This document shows positions 8,432-17,926 of a stretch of 64,000 bases of DNA, piece by piece. The stretch comes from Cronobacter condimenti 1330 (GTDB lineage: Bacteria > Pseudomonadota > Gammaproteobacteria > Enterobacterales > Enterobacteriaceae), in the NCBI RefSeq assembly GCF_001277255.1, contig NZ_CP012264.1:558001-622000 (forward strand), read 5' to 3'. Numbering within the stretch: the first letter of the stretch is position 1; the number at the start of each line of letters is the position of its first letter. Position numbers and translations under genes: made by a program. Under the pieces are notes generated by a model. That model saw nothing but the letters and a program-made list of their open reading frames with translations, searched no databases and was not told the origin of the DNA.

Positions 8432-9943
8432 TTACTCTTCGCCGTTAAACCCGGCGCGGTTCAGCAGGAACTGCGACAGCATTGCCACCGGGCGGCCGGT
8501 CGCGCCTTTGGCTTTGCCGGAGCGCCACGCGGTGCCGGCGATGTCCAGGTGCGCCCAGTTATATTTGCGGGTAAAGCGCGACAGGAAGCACCCTGCCGTG
8601 ATCGCCCCACCAGGACGGCCGCCGATATTCGCCATATCCGCGAAATTGGACTCCAGCTGCTCCTGGAATTCATCCGCCAGCGGCAGACGCCAGGCGCGGT
8701 CGCCCGCCTGCTCCGACGCGCCGATAAGCTCATGCGCCAGCGGATTGTGGTTCGACATCAGCCCGGTAATGTGATGGCCAAGGGCTATCACGCACGCGCC
8801 GGTCAGCGTCGCGACGTCAATCACCACTTCCGGCTCGAAACGCTCGACGTACGTCAGCACGTCGCACAGCACCAGACGGCCTTCGGCGTCGGTGTTCAGC
8901 ACTTCAACCGTCTGGCCGGACATCGTGGTCAGTACGTCGCCTGGACGATACGCGCGCCCGCCAGGCATGTTCTCGCAGCCCGCCAGCACGCCGATGACGT
9001 TTACCGGCAGGTTCAGCTCCGCCACCATGCGCATCACGCCGTACACTGCCGCCGCGCCGCACATGTCATATTTCATCTCGTCCATCCCTTCGGACGGTTT
9101 GATTGAGATGCCGCCGGAGTCAAAGGTCAGCCCTTTACCCACGAGAACAATCGGACGCGCGTCCGGCTCGCTGCTGCCTTTATATTCAATCACCGACATC
9201 AGGGATTCGTTCTGGGAACCGGCGCCCACCGCGAGGTACGAATGCATGCCCAGATCTTTCATCTGCTGTTCGCCAATCACGCGAGTGACGACGTTCTTGC
9301 TAAAAGAGTCTGCGAGCTGGCGCGCCTGCGAGGCGAGATAGGCAGGGTTACAAATATTCGGCGGCATGTTGCCGAGATCTTTGGCGGCTTTGATGCCGGA
9401 GGCGATCGCCAGACCATGCTGGATAGCGCGTTCGCCGCTGGTCAGTTCGCGGCGGGTCGGCACGTTGAACACCATTTTACGCAGTGGACGGCGCGGCTCG
9501 CTCTTGTTGGTCTTGAGCTGATCGAAGCTGTAGAGCGTCTCTTTTGCGGTTTCCACCGCCTGGCGCACTTTCCAGTAGGTGTTGCGACCTTTGACGTGCA
9601 GCTCGGTCAGGAAGCAGACCGCTTCCATCGACCCGGTATCATTCAGGGTGTTGATGGTTTTTTGAATCACCTGCTTATACTGCCGCTCATCCAGCTCGCG
9701 TTCTTTGCCGCAGCCGATCAGAAGGATACGTTCTGACAACACATTCGGAACGTGATGAAGCAACAAGGTCTGGCCCGGTTTGCCCTCCAGCTCGCCGCGA
9801 CGCAGCAGGGCGCTGATATAGCCGTCGCTGATTTTATCGAGTTGTTCGGCGATGGGAGAGAGACGGCGCGGTTCAAAAACGCCTACGACAATGCAGGCAC
9901 TGCGCTGTTTTTCCGGGCTCCCGCTTTTTACACTGAACTCCAT
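8432..9943 (-). CDS. pepA: Leucyl aminopeptidase / multifunctional DNA-binding protein PepA
   Basis: This 503-residue M17 metallopeptidase removes N-terminal residues, preferring leucine. It shows the family signature NTDAEGRL, the metal-binding region KGLTFDSGGISIKPSEGMDEMKYDMCGAAA and the C-terminal GGAITAGCFLSRF segment. In E. coli PepA also binds DNA for Xer recombination at cer and regulates carAB. The start MEFSVKSGSPEKQ at 9943 matches E. coli. It is divergent from lptF across 268 bases that hold both promoters. Confidence 0.97.
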   Translation of the reverse strand: MEFSVKSGSPEKQRSACIVVGVFEPRRLSPIAEQLDKISDGYISALLRRGELEGKPGQTLLLHHVPNVLSERILLIGCGKERELDERQYKQVIQKTINTLNDTGSMEAVCFLTELHVKGRNTYWKVRQAVETAKETLYSFDQLKTNKSEPRRPLRKMVFNVPTRRELTSGERAIQHGLAIASGIKAAKDLGNMPPNICNPAYLASQARQLADSFSKNVVTRVIGEQQMKDLGMHSYLAVGAGSQNESLMSVIEYKGSSEPDARPIVLVGKGLTFDSGGISIKPSEGMDEMKYDMCGAAAVYGVMRMVAELNLPVNVIGVLAGCENMPGGRAYRPGDVLTTMSGQTVEVLNTDAEGRLVLCDVLTYVERFEPEVVIDVATLTGACVIALGHHITGLMSNHNPLAHELIGASEQAGDRAWRLPLADEFQEQLESNFADMANIGGRPGGAITAGCFLSRFTRKYNWAHLDIAGTAWRSGKAKGATGRPVAMLSQFLLNRAGFNGEE

Positions 9944-10211
9944 GCACTACGCTCCTGAATCTTAAAGACAACGGCGGCGGCTACAGATAGAATTGACGAT
10001 TCGTAACTCTTGCTCCGCTGTTGCGATGACTTCGTGTTAATCTTAACGAATGTTGTTTTGGTTTCGGCTCGTCAGCAACGCTTGAAGCGCGAAGCCGTTA
10101 AGATATGTAATCTTAGCGATCTTTTCGACGACTCAAGAGAATAAATGACGTTTAAGCCATGAAACAAGCGATTTTCCTGCAAAAAGACTCGTATTCACAG
10201 GCGTATTTAAT

Positions 10212-11324
10212 GTGATAATCATAAGATATCTGGTTCGGGAGACGCTCAAAAGCCAACTGGCGATTTTGTTCATCCTGTTGCTGATCTTCTTCTGCCAGAA
10301 GCTGGTGAGAATTCTTGGCGCGGCGGTGGACGGCGATATCCCGACTAACCTCGTGCTCTCTCTGCTCGGTCTGGGCGTGCCGGAAATGGCGCAGCTCATC
10401 CTGCCGTTAAGCCTGTTCCTCGCGCTCCTGATGACGCTCGGCAGGCTCTATACCGAAAGTGAAATCACCGTGATGCACGCCTGCGGGCTGAGCAAAGCGG
10501 TGCTCGTGAAAGCCGCCATGGTGCTGGCGCTGCTGACCGGTATCGTTGCGGCAGTGAACGTTATGTGGGCCGGCCCATGGTCGTCGCGCCATCAGGACGA
10601 AGTGCTCGCAGAGGCGAAAGCCAACCCCGGTATGGCCGCACTCGCGCAGGGCCAGTTCCAGCAGGCGACCGACGGCAACGCGGTGCTGTTCATCGAAAGC
10701 GTGGACGGCAGCAAATTCAAAGACGTGTTCCTGGCGCAGCTGCGTCCGAAAGGCAACGCGCGTCCTTCTGTGGTCGTGGCTGATTCTGGCGAACTCTCGC
10801 AACGTAAGGATGGCTCGCAGGTCGTGACGCTCAATCAAGGCACCCGCTTTGAGGGCACCGCGCTGCTGCGCGATTTCCGCATCACTGATTTCAAAGATTA
10901 CCAGGCGATTATCGGCCATCAGGCCGTGGCGCTGGACCCGGACGACGCCGAGCAGATGGACATGAAAACGCTCTGGCAGGCGGATTCCAAATCGGCGCGC
11001 GCCGAATTCCACTGGCGGCTGACGCTGGTCTTCGCGGTGATCGTCATGGCGCTGATGGTCGTGCCGCTCTCGGTGGTTAACCCCCGTCAGGGCCGTGTGC
11101 TCTCGATGCTGCCCGCGATGCTGCTTTACCTTATCTTCTTCCTGCTCCAGACCTCGCTGCGCTCTAACGGCGCGAAAGGCAAGCTTGATCCGATGATCTG
11201 GATGTGGGCCATTAACCTGCTTTATCTGGCGCTGGCCGTGGCGCTGAACGTGTGGGACACCGTGCCGGTGCGCCGCATTCGCGCCCGTTTTGCGCGTCGG
11301 GGAGTGATCGATGCTGGGATTTAG
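10212..11324 (+). CDS. lptF: LPS export permease LptF
   Basis: This 370-residue inner-membrane protein is one of the two permease subunits of LptB2FG, which lifts lipopolysaccharide out of the inner membrane. It starts at a GTG (read as Met-Ile-Ile-Ile-Arg-Tyr), as in E. coli. Six transmembrane helices flank a central periplasmic beta-jellyroll domain at about residues 130-265. The coupling segment LYTESEITVMHACGLSKA that contacts LptB is evident. Its end overlaps lptG by 14 bases, implying co-translation. Confidence 0.97.
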   Translation: MIIIRYLVRETLKSQLAILFILLLIFFCQKLVRILGAAVDGDIPTNLVLSLLGLGVPEMAQLILPLSLFLALLMTLGRLYTESEITVMHACGLSKAVLVKAAMVLALLTGIVAAVNVMWAGPWSSRHQDEVLAEAKANPGMAALAQGQFQQATDGNAVLFIESVDGSKFKDVFLAQLRPKGNARPSVVVADSGELSQRKDGSQVVTLNQGTRFEGTALLRDFRITDFKDYQAIIGHQAVALDPDDAEQMDMKTLWQADSKSARAEFHWRLTLVFAVIVMALMVVPLSVVNPRQGRVLSMLPAMLLYLIFFLLQTSLRSNGAKGKLDPMIWMWAINLLYLALAVALNVWDTVPVRRIRARFARRGVIDAGI

Positions 11325-12393
11325 CGTTCTTGACCGGTACATCGGCAGAACAATTTTCAACACCATAATGATGACGCTGTTCATGCTGGTGTCGCTGTCG
11401 GGCATCATCAAGTTCGTCGATCAGCTGAAAAAGACCGGCGAGGGCAGCTATACCGCGCTCGGCGCCGGGACGTACACCCTGCTCAGCGTGCCGAAAGATA
11501 TCCAAATCTTTTTCCCGATGGCCGCGCTGCTTGGCGCGCTGCTGGGGCTGGGGATGCTGGCGCAACGTAGTGAGCTGGTGGTCATGCAGGCCTCCGGCTT
11601 CACCCGCATGCAGGTGGCGGCCGCGGTAATGAAAACCGCAATCCCGCTGGTTATTTTTACGATGGCCATCGGTGAATGGGTCGCGCCGCAGGGCGAACAG
11701 ATGGCGCGTAACCTGCGCGCGCAGCAGATGTACGGCGGTTCGCTGCTCTCCACTCAGCAAGGCATGTGGGCGAAAGACGGCAGCAACTTCGTCTATATCG
11801 AACGCGTGAAGGGCGAGAATGAGCTTGGCGGCATCAGCATCTATTCCTTTAACGAGAAGCGTCGCCTGCAGTCAGTGCGTTACGCCGCCAGCGCGAAGTT
11901 CGACCCGGAACACAAGCTGTGGCGTCTGTCGCAGGTGGATGAATCGAACCTGAAAGATCCGAAGCAAATCACCGGCTCGCAGACGGTCTCCGGCACCTGG
12001 AAAACCAACCTGACGCCAGACAAACTCGGCGTAGTGGCGCTCGACCCGGAGGCGCTGTCGATTTCCGGTCTGCGTAATTACGTCACGTATCTGAAGGCGA
12101 GTGGTCAGGACGCCAGCCGGTATCAGCTCAATATGTGGAGCAAAATCTTCCAGCCGCTCTCGGTGGCGGTCATGATGCTGATGGCGCTGTCGTTTATCTT
12201 CGGGCCGCTGCGCAGCGTACCGATGGGCGTGCGTGTCGTCACCGGTATCAGCTTCGGCTTTATCTTCTACGTGCTGGACCAAATCTTCGGGCCGCTCAGC
12301 CTGGTGTACGGCATTCCGCCAATCATTGGCGCGCTGTTGCCGAGCGCCAGCTTCTTCCTGATAAGCCTCTGGCTGCTGATGAAACGCGCCTGA
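11311..12393 (+). CDS. lptG: LPS export permease LptG
   Basis: The 360-residue partner of LptF has the same architecture: six membrane helices with a periplasmic jellyroll between helices 3 and 4. The cytoplasmic coupling helix GMLAQRSELVVMQASGFTRMQV is strongly conserved. The start MLGFSVLDRYIGRTIF aligns with E. coli LptG. A strong terminator follows, closing the lptFG operon. The pair is essential for outer-membrane biogenesis. Confidence 0.97.
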   Translation: MLGFSVLDRYIGRTIFNTIMMTLFMLVSLSGIIKFVDQLKKTGEGSYTALGAGTYTLLSVPKDIQIFFPMAALLGALLGLGMLAQRSELVVMQASGFTRMQVAAAVMKTAIPLVIFTMAIGEWVAPQGEQMARNLRAQQMYGGSLLSTQQGMWAKDGSNFVYIERVKGENELGGISIYSFNEKRRLQSVRYAASAKFDPEHKLWRLSQVDESNLKDPKQITGSQTVSGTWKTNLTPDKLGVVALDPEALSISGLRNYVTYLKASGQDASRYQLNMWSKIFQPLSVAVMMLMALSFIFGPLRSVPMGVRVVTGISFGFIFYVLDQIFGPLSLVYGIPPIIGALLPSASFFLISLWLLMKRA

Positions 12394-12400
12394 CGCTTTT

Positions 12401-12434
12401 CGCACTCCCCGAGGCTTAGGGGAGTGCGTTTTTA
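12401..12434 (+). terminator. Terminator of lptFG
   Basis: CGCACTCCCC and GGGGAGTGCG arms with an 8-base loop, followed by TTTTT, start seven bases after the lptG stop. Confidence 0.9.
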
Positions 12435-12461
12435 CTCGCTTTTCACGTTCGCAGGGAAGCC

Positions 12462-12917
12462 ATGAAAAGACTCGCCTCGTTGTTACTCCTTTTCTTTTTT
12501 TATCTTACTTTTGTCCCAGAAGTGCTCGTCTTTCTACTGATAGTAGGCACTTACTTTTACTTTCGGGATCCGCTGTCATGGCTGCTTGCCGAAGGCGGGC
12601 TGTTTGCGTTACTGGTGCTGCTTTTTGTCCTGCTGGCGCGCCATGTTGACAAACGTAGCCTGGCGGTTGGTGTTGTGACTCGTGGCTCTGCGCAGGAAGC
12701 CGAGGCCGACGAGGTGCTGCATCTGTTTAACCTGGGTGGGCACCTGTTAATGGCGATAATTACCGCGACAGTGCCGTACTTCATCATCAGCTTTTTTATC
12801 TTTGAAGGGCGCTTCGCTTTCTGGCTGCACACCGTGTTTCTGGCTGCGATGTTAGTATGCGTTTACTTCGCTGATCGGTGGCTCAGTCGCCTGCAAACGC
12901 GCCGTGGCTATGGGTAA
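12462..12917 (+). CDS. Small inner-membrane protein, unknown function
   Basis: A 151-residue hydrophobic protein with about four membrane segments: roughly 7-32, 42-61, 90-113 and 119-137. A short soluble loop (HVDKRSLAVGVVTRGSAQEAEADEV) separates segments two and three. The ATG at 12462 follows AGGGAAGCC. I do not recognise a family. It lies alone between the lptFG terminator and the dihydroxyacetone kinase gene, possibly with its own promoter. Confidence 0.65.
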   Translation: MKRLASLLLLFFFYLTFVPEVLVFLLIVGTYFYFRDPLSWLLAEGGLFALLVLLFVLLARHVDKRSLAVGVVTRGSAQEAEADEVLHLFNLGGHLLMAIITATVPYFIISFFIFEGRFAFWLHTVFLAAMLVCVYFADRWLSRLQTRRGYG

Positions 12918-12989
12918 TACGGGCTCTGAGCGCCGCTTGCCTGCGAAACGGCTATGCTTTGCATACCGTTCACTGATTCGCAGGAAACC

Positions 12990-14627
12990 ATGTCCAGATT
13001 CTTTTTTGACGACCGTAAAAGTCTTATCAATGATGCCGTTGACGGCGTCATTCTCTCTGCCCGCCATCAGAACCTTACCCGCCTTGATATCGACCCGGCC
13101 ATCCGCGTAGTGGCGCGTCGCGACTGGGATAAAAGCAACGTTGCGGTGATCTCCGGCGGCGGCTCCGGCCATGAACCCGCGCACGCCGGATTTGTCGGTA
13201 AGGGAATGCTCACTGCGGCGGTATGCGGCGATCTGTTCGCCTCGCCGAGCGTGGAGGCGGTACTGAACGCAATTGTCGCCGTGACCGGCGATCGCGGCTG
13301 CCTGTTGATTGTGAAGAACTACACTGGCGACCGGCTGAACTTCGGCCTGGCGGCGGAGAAAGCCAAACGCCATGGACTGAAAGTGGAGATGGTGATTGTT
13401 TCCGACGATGTGGCACTTGCGGATAACAAACAGCCGCGCGGCATTGCGGGAACGGCACTGGTGCATAAAATTGCCGGTTTCGCCGCCGAACAAGGGAAAT
13501 CGCTCAGCGAGGTGCGGGCGCTGGCCCAGCAGGCGAGCGACGCAGTGAAAAGCCTCGGCGTGGCGCTACAGACCTGCAACCTGCCTGGCAGCCAGGATGA
13601 CGAAGGGCGCATTCAGCCGGACGAAGCGGAGCTGGGGCTCGGCATTCACGGTGAGCCCGGCGCAAGCACTATCAGCACGCAGAACAGCCGCGAAATCGTG
13701 GCGATGCTGGTGGAGCGCCTGACGCCGCATGTGCCTGCCGACGCGCGTCTTGCGGTGCTTATCAATAATCTCGGCGGGGCCTCCACGCTTGAGATGGCGC
13801 TGCTGACCCGCGAACTGTCGCGCTCGGCGCTCAAAGACAAGCTTGCGTGGCTCATCGGCCCGGCGCCGCTTGTGAGCGCGCTTGATATGAAAGGCTTTTC
13901 GCTTTCCCTGTTACCGCTGAACGAGACCTTCGAACAGGCGCTGACTGCGCCGGTAGAGACCGCAGGATGGCTGCCCGCAGTGCCGTTTGGCGAGGTGCCT
14001 GCCGCGCCGCATCCGCTGGTGCGCGACAGCGTGTCGGCCACGCCGTCTGATAATCCGCAGGTGCGGGCGTTCGTCAAAAACGCCACGGCGACACTCATTG
14101 CGCTGGAAGCGCGGCTTAACGCGCTGGATGCCCGAGTGGGCGACGGCGATACCGGTTCGACGTTTGCCGAAGGCGCGCGGGATATTGCGCAGAAGCTTGC
14201 GGATAACCAGCTTCCGCTGAATGACGCCGCGGCGCTGTTGCAGCTTATCGGCGAGCGTCTCGCAACGGTGATGGGCGGCTCCAGCGGCGTGCTGATGTCG
14301 ATTTTCTTTACCGCCGCAGGCCAGAAGGTGGCGGATGGCGCGCCGCTGCCCGATGCGCTGCTGACGGGGCTTGCGCAGATGAAACATTACGGCGGCGCGG
14401 CGCCGGGTGACCGGACGCTTATTGATGCGCTGCAACCGGCTCTGGAAGCCCTGCAACAGGGCGATCTCACCGCCGCCGCAAAGGCCGCGGAGCAGGGCGC
14501 GAACGCCACCGCGCAGATGGGGAAGGCCAATGCCGGGCGCTCATCCTATGTGGGGAGTGATAACCTGGAAGGCGTAGAAGATCCCGGTGCTGTTGCGGTC
14601 GCCGAAGTGTTTAAGGCGATGTTATAG
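12990..14627 (+). CDS. ATP-dependent dihydroxyacetone kinase (DhaK-DhaL fusion)
   Basis: This 545-residue protein joins an N-terminal DhaK substrate domain to a C-terminal DhaL nucleotide domain, as in the Citrobacter freundii ATP-dependent enzyme and unlike the PEP-dependent split DhaKLM of E. coli. Signatures are ISGGGSGHEPAHAGFVGKGM (residues about 50-69), the catalytic histidine in GLGIHGEPGAST, and in DhaL the Mg-ATP Asp cluster DARVGDGDTGSTF plus GGSSGVLMSIFF. It phosphorylates dihydroxyacetone and possibly glyceraldehyde. I chose MSRFFFDDRKSL at 12990 rather than an upstream ATG because the family begins there. A gldA gene that could supply substrate lies at 43722, beyond the island. 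Confidence 0.9.
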   Translation: MSRFFFDDRKSLINDAVDGVILSARHQNLTRLDIDPAIRVVARRDWDKSNVAVISGGGSGHEPAHAGFVGKGMLTAAVCGDLFASPSVEAVLNAIVAVTGDRGCLLIVKNYTGDRLNFGLAAEKAKRHGLKVEMVIVSDDVALADNKQPRGIAGTALVHKIAGFAAEQGKSLSEVRALAQQASDAVKSLGVALQTCNLPGSQDDEGRIQPDEAELGLGIHGEPGASTISTQNSREIVAMLVERLTPHVPADARLAVLINNLGGASTLEMALLTRELSRSALKDKLAWLIGPAPLVSALDMKGFSLSLLPLNETFEQALTAPVETAGWLPAVPFGEVPAAPHPLVRDSVSATPSDNPQVRAFVKNATATLIALEARLNALDARVGDGDTGSTFAEGARDIAQKLADNQLPLNDAAALLQLIGERLATVMGGSSGVLMSIFFTAAGQKVADGAPLPDALLTGLAQMKHYGGAAPGDRTLIDALQPALEALQQGDLTAAAKAAEQGANATAQMGKANAGRSSYVGSDNLEGVEDPGAVAVAEVFKAML

Positions 14628-14646
14628 GCGCTACAGGAAAGAAACT

Positions 14647-14669
14647 GCGGGTGGTGCTGCGCCACCCGC
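14647..14669. repeat. Palindromic hairpin downstream of dihydroxyacetone kinase
   Basis: GCGGGTGG and CCACCCGC arms form an 8-bp stem about 20 bases after the kinase stop. No T-tract follows, so it looks like a REP-type or transcript-stabilising element. Confidence 0.5.
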
Positions 14670-14815
14670 GGTCAACGCCCGCCCCACCATAATCGGGAGC
14701 ATAGTCACCCGCTTCGCTATGTTAATATTCTGTTTCTTCACCTTTGACCCACGATGAGCAGCCCTGGCTGACGGCGGCCTGCATTTCACGGATCCACTCC
14801 GCCTGAGGAAACATC

Positions 14816-16483
14816 ATGAAAGACGCCTGGCTTGCCGCCTGCGACACCACCATCCAGACCTTTATCCGCGATTCGACGCGCCTTGAACCCGGCGAGCTGA
14901 AGGTTGTGCCTCTTGAGTACATCGATTTCCATTATCAGATTGGCCTGCAACTGCATTTCAACGTAAAAACCGAGACCGCAAACCAGGCGGGCCGGGTTTC
15001 CGCACGTCAGGATCTTGAGGTCTGCCGCACGCGCCCGGATTACGAACGCGCCATGCAGGCGCAGACCAGCGCGGTGCTCGCCCGTGACAAAACGCTGGAT
15101 GAGGCGCGTGCGTCGCTGCTCTCGCGGCCCTATGGCAACTGGCACGAAGAAGAGTGCGTCTATTTTCACCCGCTCCGCGTGTGCCTGACGGAGAACTGCG
15201 ATAACTGCCACGGCAAAGGTGCCGTCAGATGCGGCAGCTGCCACGGTTCTGGTAAAACCTCGTGTTCCGGCTGCGGCGGCAGCGGGCAGGTAATGCGCCA
15301 GCGCAGCTATTACGACCATTACACCAAGCAGAACCGCACCGAGAACTACTACGAGCACTGCTCCGGCTGCTTTGGTAGCGGCAAAGTGCGCTGCAGCAGT
15401 TGCGGCGGATCCGGCGATAAACAGTGCGGGCCTTGCAACGGTACGGGCGTGATGTCGTACATCACCTCGCTGATGATGACCGCCACGCCGGATTATCAGC
15501 TCATTTATCCGCAGGCCGACGTGCCTGAGTTTATCCGCGAGGCGTTATACAAGCCGGGCTTACCCGCGCTGGGAAGTTACGGCCCGGTCCAGCACGCTCA
15601 CGATGATGTTGATTATGTCCGCCGCGGCGTATCGGTGCTTTATAACGCGAGTGTTCCCTTTGGCCGCCTGGAAAGCCCATTACCAGAGGCGGGCGTTGAA
15701 CCTGTCCGTTGGATCCTCTACGGCGTGACGCCGCGTATTTTCGACGCCGGGCACGTGTTGCAGACGCTTTTGAAAAAGGATCTCGACATGCTGGTGCGCC
15801 AGGCGAGACCGGGGAAATTGTTCAACCCGTGGGTGGGCCTGGGCAGCCGTAAAACGGTACAGACGTTTATGGAGTCTGAGGCGCATCAGGCGATGTTGCT
15901 GGAGCATAGCCGCGGCAAGCGAGGCGACGCGCTTCGCGAGGCGCTCAACCGCGCGTTTGCGACGCCTTATCTTAATGAGGCGCTTATCAGCCTTGGCAAG
16001 ATAGTCAGCGCGGTGCAACGCTGGTCGGTTATCAAGTGGAGCGCCTTTACCGCCCTGCTGATGTATCTGTTCCTGCCGACGCTGGTGGCGTATCTGCGCC
16101 AGGGCATGATGGACTTTGAACACGGGCGTATTTATCTCACGGTCCCTGTCGGGTTACAGAGCGTGGAGCAGCTGCAATACTCGCTGATGGGCATCGCGAG
16201 CGTGCATGGTGTCGCGATGGCGTGTATCGCGCCGGTCGGCATGATCGTGGGTTATCTGTGGCGTAAAAGCTGGTTAAAACGCCGCTTTGGCCGTCCGCTC
16301 GCCGCCTGGAGCCTGCAACAGCAGCGTCTGCGCAGCCGCTGGATAATCGGCTCGCTGCTGACGCTTGTTTTCGCGACGGGTCTGCTGTTAGCAGCGCCGG
16401 TCTGGATAACCCAGGACGAGATGCTGTTTGGCGTGGTGCCGGTGCATGAGGCGCTTCAGCAACTGGCGCAACTGAGAAGATAA
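14816..16483 (+). CDS. DnaJ-type zinc-finger protein with C-terminal membrane segments
   Basis: A 555-residue protein with a cysteine-rich domain at about residues 125-215 that repeats the DnaJ CxxCxGxG pattern: CDNCHGKG, CGSCHGSG, CSGCGGSG, CSGCFGSG, CSSCGGSG and CGPCNGTG. No J domain (HPD motif) is present. The C terminus has about three or four hydrophobic helices (roughly 405-425, 455-480 and 510-530), so it is probably anchored in the inner membrane. Similar proteins are annotated only as DnaJ-like zinc-finger proteins. A client-binding or redox role is plausible but unproven. The ATG at 14816 follows GAGGAAACATC. Confidence 0.75.
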   Translation: MKDAWLAACDTTIQTFIRDSTRLEPGELKVVPLEYIDFHYQIGLQLHFNVKTETANQAGRVSARQDLEVCRTRPDYERAMQAQTSAVLARDKTLDEARASLLSRPYGNWHEEECVYFHPLRVCLTENCDNCHGKGAVRCGSCHGSGKTSCSGCGGSGQVMRQRSYYDHYTKQNRTENYYEHCSGCFGSGKVRCSSCGGSGDKQCGPCNGTGVMSYITSLMMTATPDYQLIYPQADVPEFIREALYKPGLPALGSYGPVQHAHDDVDYVRRGVSVLYNASVPFGRLESPLPEAGVEPVRWILYGVTPRIFDAGHVLQTLLKKDLDMLVRQARPGKLFNPWVGLGSRKTVQTFMESEAHQAMLLEHSRGKRGDALREALNRAFATPYLNEALISLGKIVSAVQRWSVIKWSAFTALLMYLFLPTLVAYLRQGMMDFEHGRIYLTVPVGLQSVEQLQYSLMGIASVHGVAMACIAPVGMIVGYLWRKSWLKRRFGRPLAAWSLQQQRLRSRWIIGSLLTLVFATGLLLAAPVWITQDEMLFGVVPVHEALQQLAQLRR

Positions 16484-16542
16484 GCGCAGGCGCCACCGTC
16501 TTTTAACGCCACGCGTTAGGCGACGAACATCTGCTAAATAAT

Positions 16543-16570
16543 AAAGGCGCCGTGCGGCGCCTTTGTTTTT
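16543..16570. terminator. Terminator between the zinc-finger gene and ahr
   Basis: AAAGGCGCC and GGCGCCTTT flank a 4-base loop, followed by GTTTTT. The symmetric hairpin sits between convergent genes. Confidence 0.85.
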
Positions 16571-16582
16571 GACTTGCCGATC

Positions 16583-17602
16583 TTAGAAATCCGCTTTCAG
16601 CACGACGCGGTAGCGCGCTTTGCCGTCGCGCACGTGTTGCAGCGCCTCGTTGATGCGAGACATCGGGAATTCTTCGGTCTGCGGAGCCACTTTCGCGCGT
16701 GCGGCGAGCTTCATCAGCGAGCGCAGCTCGTGCGGAGAACCGGTCGCGGAGCCGGTCACGCTGCGATCGCCCATGATGAGTGAAAACGCCGGGACTTCGA
16801 ACGGCTTCATCACCGCGCCGACGGTATGGAAATTCCCGCCCCAGGCCAGCGCCTGGAAGTACGGCATCCAGTCGAGCGACACGTTCACGGTGTTAATAAT
16901 CAGGTCGAACTGCCCGGCCAGCGCTTCAAGCGCTTTCGGGTCACGGCTGTTCACTACCTTATCCGCGCCCATCGCCAGGATCTCCTGCTCTTTCGACGGG
17001 TTCGAGCTGAACGCGGTCACTTCACAGCCCATCGCGCGCAGCAGCTTAATGGCGATATGTCCGAGGCCGCCGATACCGATAACGCCGACGCGGCTGGTGG
17101 CGGTGATGTGATGCATCAGCAACGGTTTGAATACCGTGATACCGCCACACAGCAGCGGACCGGCAGACGCGGCGTCGATGTTTTCCGGCATCGGGATCAC
17201 CCACTGCCAGTTTGCGCGAATTTTATCGGCGAAGCCGCCGCGGTTCAGGATAGTCGGCACGCTGCCGTGCTGGCAGTTCACCTGGTTGCCGCTGATACAC
17301 GCATCGCAGTGCTCACAGCTTGACGCTGTCCAGCCGATACCGACACGCTGGCCCACTTTCAGGCCCTTATTCTGCGCGCTGCCGCCCAGTGAACTCACGC
17401 GGCCAATCACCTCGTGGCCCGCAATCAGCGGATACGCTGAAATGCCCCATTCGTTGTCGATCATCGAGAGATCGGAGTGGCAGATGCCGCAGTACTCAAC
17501 CTCAACCTCCACATCTTCAGGCTTCAGTTCGCCTGCGTCGTACTCATAGAGCTCAAGCTCTGCGCCAGCTTTATGCGCGGCGTAACTTTTGATGATGGTC
17601 AT
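16583..17602 (-). CDS. ahr: NADPH-dependent zinc aldehyde reductase Ahr (YjgB)
   Basis: This 339-residue medium-chain alcohol dehydrogenase matches E. coli Ahr/YjgB, which reduces a broad range of aldehydes with NADPH. Catalytic zinc ligands sit in CGICHSD and AGHEV, and the structural zinc site is CEHCDACISGNQVNC. The Rossmann motif is GIGGLGHIAIKLL, followed by FSSNPSKEQE as expected for NADP use. In E. coli the gene lies next to leuX, as here. It is monocistronic between a terminator and a non-coding stretch. Confidence 0.93.
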   Translation of the reverse strand: MTIIKSYAAHKAGAELELYEYDAGELKPEDVEVEVEYCGICHSDLSMIDNEWGISAYPLIAGHEVIGRVSSLGGSAQNKGLKVGQRVGIGWTASSCEHCDACISGNQVNCQHGSVPTILNRGGFADKIRANWQWVIPMPENIDAASAGPLLCGGITVFKPLLMHHITATSRVGVIGIGGLGHIAIKLLRAMGCEVTAFSSNPSKEQEILAMGADKVVNSRDPKALEALAGQFDLIINTVNVSLDWMPYFQALAWGGNFHTVGAVMKPFEVPAFSLIMGDRSVTGSATGSPHELRSLMKLAARAKVAPQTEEFPMSRINEALQHVRDGKARYRVVLKADF

Positions 17603-17926
17603 CGCGGTTTCCTTTGTTGTGATTATCCCGGAGATTGTAGAACATTCAGGTTACAGAGGCTGTTCACACACTGAGCATGGCTCAAAGTGTGAAAGGAGGC
17701 CGTTTATTCATACAATCAGTCAGGTGCTTTACCAACATCAAAGTGTCTATAGGCAGGCGACAGACGGGAACGGGGCAAGCCGCTGCTACTGCCCAACGCA
17801 TTCCCGGGGCTTTCTGATAAGGTAAGCGTAATTAGCGTGTCACTCTTGAGCGATTTGCGGATTACCGCTTACCGTTATTGTGTAACGTATTATGATTTTG
17901 ATGGGTCGTGAATGCGGCTACAACGA
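17603..17926. other. Intergenic region upstream of ahr
   Basis: About 320 bases separate ahr from the divergent DUF1493-like gene. They presumably hold both promoters. I see no convincing gene, repeat or terminator. Short open frames here lack ribosome sites and family similarity. Confidence 0.5.

Noticed and set aside
14722..14922. Minus-strand frame ending SSWVKGEETEY
   Set aside because: Mostly antisense to the 14816 gene; the part outside it looks protein-like but is too short to support a remnant call.
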